From positions 1 through 6,370 of the forward strand of contig CAITOD010000625.1 in the NCBI GenBank assembly GCA_903893935.1: a DNA stretch of 6,370 bases, written 5' to 3'. The translations under genes were made by a program, and so were the position numbers. The notes beneath the pieces were generated by a model. The model was given only the letters and a program-made list of their open reading frames with translations, searched no databases and was not told the DNA's origin. This document shows positions 3,534 to 6,370 of the stretch, piece after piece. How positions within the stretch are numbered: the first letter of the stretch is position 1; each line of letters begins with the position of its first letter. The stretch is from an uncultured Sphingomonadales bacterium (GTDB taxonomy: Bacteria; Pseudomonadota; Alphaproteobacteria; Sphingomonadales; Sphingomonadaceae).

Positions 3534-6370
3534 GACAGCGATCCGGCCGCAGGCGATGAACCGATCGCGACTGCGACCCCTGCACCGGCGGCGCCGGCAA
3601 CGGTAGCCAAGCCGCCGGCACGGCACATCAGCGCGCTGTTTGCCAAGCACCGCAAGGCAGCCCTTGAAGCCGCGCAGGCATCCGCCCCGGCGGCAGCACC
3701 CAGCCGGCTGGTGGCGCCGGTGGTTGTGGCCCCTGCCCGGGTGATCGAAACGCCCGCCGCACAGCCGCCCGCTGCGCCCGCCTATGCCGCGCCGATCCCG
3801 CAACCGGCTATCGCAGCGCCGGTGGTTGCATCGCCCGTGGTGGCAACGCCCGCTGCAGCGGTGCCGGCCGGGCCGGCGCTTGCAGAGCAGGCTGTGCCCG
3901 CCGGTCAGGACCCGGGGCAGGCGCAATCAACGCCTCCGGCCCCGCAAAAGCCCGCGCGTCGCAAGCCGGCGCCGAAGGCAGTGCCGGTGGCCGTGCCCGC
4001 AGTTGCCTCCACCGGGCAGCTGCCGCATTCCGCACCGCCGCCATCCGAAAGCGGCGAAACGGTCAAATCGATCGGGGTCGAAGGCGCGCAGCGGCTCGAA
4101 CCCGATACGATCCTCTCGTACATCCGCATGCACATCGGCGATCGCTATACCCAGGCCAGCGCCGACCAGGTGCTCAAGGACCTGTTTGCGACCGAGCTGT
4201 TTTCCGATGTGCAATTGCGCAACGACCACGGCGCGGTGGTGATCGAGGTCAAGGAAAACCCGGTCGTCAACCGCATCATTCTCGAAGGCAACAAGCGCCT
4301 GAAAGAAGACAAGATCACCCCCGAAATCAAGCTCGCGGCGCGGCAGATCTTCACGCGCTCGAAAGTGCGCGCCGACGTCACGCGGATCATCGAGCTGTAC
4401 AAGCGCGAAGGCCGCTTTGCCGCGTCGGTCGAACCCAAGATGGTGATGCTCGACCAGAACCGCGTCGATATCGTGTTCGAAATCACCGAAGGGCCCAAGT
4501 CCAAAGTCCGCCAGATCAATATCATCGGCGCGCACAAGTTCTCGGTGACCGAACTGCGCGCGCAGATGGTGACCAAGCAGGCGCGTTCGTTCCGCGTGTT
4601 TTCGTCGGGCACCAGCTACGATCCCGACCGGCTGGCATTCGACCAGCAGAAACTGCGCCAGTTCTACCTGACGCAAGGGTATGCCGATTTCCGCGTGGTT
4701 TCGGCCGTTGCCGAACTGACGCCCGACAAGCGCGATTTCATCGTCACTTATGTGGTCGAAGAAGGCAAACGCTACCACTTTGGCGACATCAAGGTCGAAA
4801 GCCAGCTGCGCGATTTCAACGGCGACCAGCTGGCCAAGCGGCTGCCGATCCACAAAGGCATGTGGTACAACGCCAAGACGGTTGAAGACACCGTCGATGC
4901 GCTGACCGAAACCGTCGGCAGCTTCGGCTATGCCTTCGCCGACGTGCGCCCCGATTTTCAGCGCAACAAAGACAAGCTGACGATGGGGATCACCTATCGC
5001 ATTGCCGAAGCACCGCGCGTCTATGTCGAACGCATCGATGTCAACGGCAACACGCTGACCGAAGACAAAGTCATCCGTCGCGAATTCCGCCTTGGCGAAG
5101 GCGATGCGTTCAATTCCTACCAGATCAAGCGCTCGTCGAACCGCATCAAGTCGCTGGGCTATTTCCAGGAAAAGTTCGAAATTGAACAAAAGCCGGGTTC
5201 GACGCCCGATCGCGTCGCGCTCGAAGCCAACCTCGAAGAAAAACCCACCGGGCAGCTGCAGCTGTCGGCGGGCTATTCGAGCCTCGAAAGCTTTATTTTC
5301 CAGGCCTCGATCCAGCAGAACAATTTCCGCGGCCGGGGTGAAACCATCGGCACGACGCTCAATTATTCGGCTTATTCAAAGGCCGTCGTGCTCAATTTTA
5401 CCGAACCCTATCTTTCGGATCGCAACGTCTCGGTGGGCGTCGATGTCTATCGCCGCGATTCATCGAGCTTCAATTTCTACAATACCAACCGCAACACGAC
5501 GTACGAAAACAACACCACCGGTTTCCAGGTCCGCGCCGGCGTGCCGCTGACCGAATACAGCTCGCTGATCGGGCGCTATACATTCAACTACGAGCAGGTC
5601 ACGCTGAACCAGGCGACGTATTACATCAACGGTGCGTGTTCGGTCTATCTGGCCGGGCAATATCTGTGCGATGCAATCGGTGACCGGTCGAGCTCGATTG
5701 TCGGCCTGTCCTATGTCTATGATACGCTCGACAACCGTCTGCATCCCTCGCGCGGGACCACGTTCATCCTCGGGGGCGATGTCGCCGGCCTTGGCGGGTC
5801 GGTGCGCTATGCGCGCCTGACCACCAACGCCGCGCATTACATCCCGCTGCCCAAAGGCTTCATTTTCGCGCTGCGCGGCGAAGCCGGCGCGATCCATGCG
5901 CTCAGCAACGAAACCAACAATGCTTACGAAGATCCGGTACGTCTGACCGACCGCTTCTTCCTTGGCGAGCCGCAGATTCGCGGGTTCGACATCCGCGGCG
6001 TGGGCCCGCGCGTGCTGCGCGAATTCTACACCGGCTACAACCCGTCGACCGGCAACAACGGGACGCTCAACACCAACCCGAACACGTTCGTCAACGACGC
6101 GCTGGGCGGAAAATATTATTACCTGACGCATGCCGAGCTCGAAATCCCGCTGGGTTCGGGCGCACGCGAACTGGGTCTGCGGCCATCGATCTTCATGGAC
6201 GCCGGCGCAGTGTTCGGGGTCACCGCGCCGGCCACGGTCGGCACGACGATCCTTTATACCGATGCCGTCACCGGCAAATACACCACCAACGCAACCGCTT
6301 CGAACGGTGCCCAGAACGCGATTGCCCAGAAATTCCTGGAATCGTTTGTGGGCGACAGTCCGAAGCCGCG
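3420..6370 (+). CDS. bamA: BamA, outer-membrane protein assembly factor, with long Ala/Pro-rich N-terminal linker (3' end cut by window)
   Basis: BamA is the Omp85-family core of the BAM complex, folding beta-barrel proteins into the outer membrane. About 983 codons are visible; by family comparison roughly 50 residues, including the last strands, lie beyond the edge. A signal peptide (1-38, ending GALA) is followed by a linker (39-214). Five POTRA domains follow: about 215-280, 281-359, 362-452, 453-531 and 533-609. The barrel runs from about 610. It contains the L6 lid motif IRGF (853-856) in the context of QIRGFDIRGVGPR. FTEPYL (660-665) and DNRLHPSRG (771-779) are typical barrel segments. 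The only cysteines in the visible mature part are C740 and C750. ATG 3420 was chosen as the first in-frame ATG after a stop at 3345 and because a signal peptide follows; its Shine-Dalgarno site is poor (GGATGG, 3405-3410). Internal Met codons at 16 and 22 would weaken the signal peptide. Confidence 0.96.
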   Translation, partial: MISGNAGRTAARHLGMTATIGMLLASSCLAALPNGALADSDPAAGDEPIATATPAPAAPATVAKPPARHISALFAKHRKAALEAAQASAPAAAPSRLVAPVVVAPARVIETPAAQPPAAPAYAAPIPQPAIAAPVVASPVVATPAAAVPAGPALAEQAVPAGQDPGQAQSTPPAPQKPARRKPAPKAVPVAVPAVASTGQLPHSAPPPSESGETVKSIGVEGAQRLEPDTILSYIRMHIGDRYTQASADQVLKDLFATELFSDVQLRNDHGAVVIEVKENPVVNRIILEGNKRLKEDKITPEIKLAARQIFTRSKVRADVTRIIELYKREGRFAASVEPKMVMLDQNRVDIVFEITEGPKSKVRQINIIGAHKFSVTELRAQMVTKQARSFRVFSSGTSYDPDRLAFDQQKLRQFYLTQGYADFRVVSAVAELTPDKRDFIVTYVVEEGKRYHFGDIKVESQLRDFNGDQLAKRLPIHKGMWYNAKTVEDTVDALTETVGSFGYAFADVRPDFQRNKDKLTMGITYRIAEAPRVYVERIDVNGNTLTEDKVIRREFRLGEGDAFNSYQIKRSSNRIKSLGYFQEKFEIEQKPGSTPDRVALEANLEEKPTGQLQLSAGYSSLESFIFQASIQQNNFRGRGETIGTTLNYSAYSKAVVLNFTEPYLSDRNVSVGVDVYRRDSSSFNFYNTNRNTTYENNTTGFQVRAGVPLTEYSSLIGRYTFNYEQVTLNQATYYINGACSVYLAGQYLCDAIGDRSSSIVGLSYVYDTLDNRLHPSRGTTFILGGDVAGLGGSVRYARLTTNAAHYIPLPKGFIFALRGEAGAIHALSNETNNAYEDPVRLTDRFFLGEPQIRGFDIRGVGPRVLREFYTGYNPSTGNNGTLNTNPNTFVNDALGGKYYYLTHAELEIPLGSGARELGLRPSIFMDAGAVFGVTAPATVGTTILYTDAVTGKYTTNATASNGAQNAIAQKFLESFVGDSPKP
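3534..4061 (+). other. Ala/Pro/Val-rich linker between BamA signal peptide and POTRA1
   Basis: Residues 39-214 contain by hand count about 53 Ala and 37 Pro of 176, no Cys, and few large hydrophobic residues. Sub-parts are an A/P stretch (39-67), a basic helix-prone stretch (68-86, starting RHISALFAKHRK), repeated APVV-type elements (99-105 and 133-144), a basic patch KPARRKPAPK (177-186) and a polar run into POTRA1. The frame is continuous with the POTRA domains. The composition predicts an extended, disordered periplasmic segment. I recognise no named domain in it. Confidence 0.8.

Noticed and set aside
3344..3559. A 71-codon + strand frame starting MTFGSGKIGLAAAAAVA, considered as an alternative bamA N-terminus
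   Set aside because: It is in another frame from the POTRA domains and turns into Arg/His-rich nonsense. The frame from ATG 3420 gives a proper signal peptide and joins the POTRA domains without a frameshift.
1584..3926. A 780-codon open frame on the minus strand across dxr, rseP and the bamA linker
   Set aside because: It is antisense to well-supported genes. The predicted protein is rich in Arg/Gly/His/Gln with no recognisable domain, as expected from the complement of high-GC codons.
3927..5189. A 420-codon minus-strand open frame opposite the bamA POTRA region
   Set aside because: It mirrors bamA codon by codon, and its Asp/Phe/Val/Ala composition is a typical antisense artefact. No start signal or motif supports it.

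Overview
This window is a run of cell-envelope and isoprenoid genes from a high-GC alphaproteobacterium, most likely a sphingomonad (Novosphingobium/Sphingomonas-like). That placement is inferred from three things: the gene order uppS-cdsA-dxr-rseP-bamA, the strong G/C preference at third codon positions, and remembered similarity of the proteins, especially the BamA POTRA and barrel segments. No database search was run. All real genes are on the + strand.

Layout: 1-168 is the 3' end of uppS (undecaprenyl/decaprenyl diphosphate synthase). It overlaps cdsA (about 155-916, CDP-diacylglycerol synthase). cdsA overlaps dxr (913-2088, DXP reductoisomerase) by an ATGA. dxr overlaps rseP (2085-3212, site-2 membrane metalloprotease) by a TTGA. 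The first four genes therefore form one tightly coupled block with no spacers. A 207-bp non-coding gap follows (3213-3419). It holds a GC-rich hairpin just after rseP, a weak ECF-type promoter candidate, and a possible 32-codon leader ORF whose stop overlaps the next start. The last gene, bamA, starts at 3420 and runs off the right edge, with about 983 codons visible.

Functionally, Dxr feeds the MEP isoprenoid pathway. UppS turns isoprenoid precursors into the lipid carrier for peptidoglycan and polysaccharide. CdsA makes the CDP-diacylglycerol used for phospholipids. RseP is an inner-membrane intramembrane protease often tied to envelope stress signalling, and BamA inserts outer-membrane proteins. 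This is a conserved housekeeping neighbourhood, and I see no mobile element, RNA gene, CRISPR array or defence island.

The one clearly unusual item is the N-terminus of BamA. After a signal peptide, about 176 residues of Ala/Pro/Val-rich linker precede POTRA1. The linker contains a basic, helix-prone segment, a compact Lys/Arg patch and a shifted Ala codon usage. Smaller oddities are TTG starts for cdsA and rseP, a His/aromatic-rich loop in CdsA, and a lone pair of cysteines in a BamA barrel loop.
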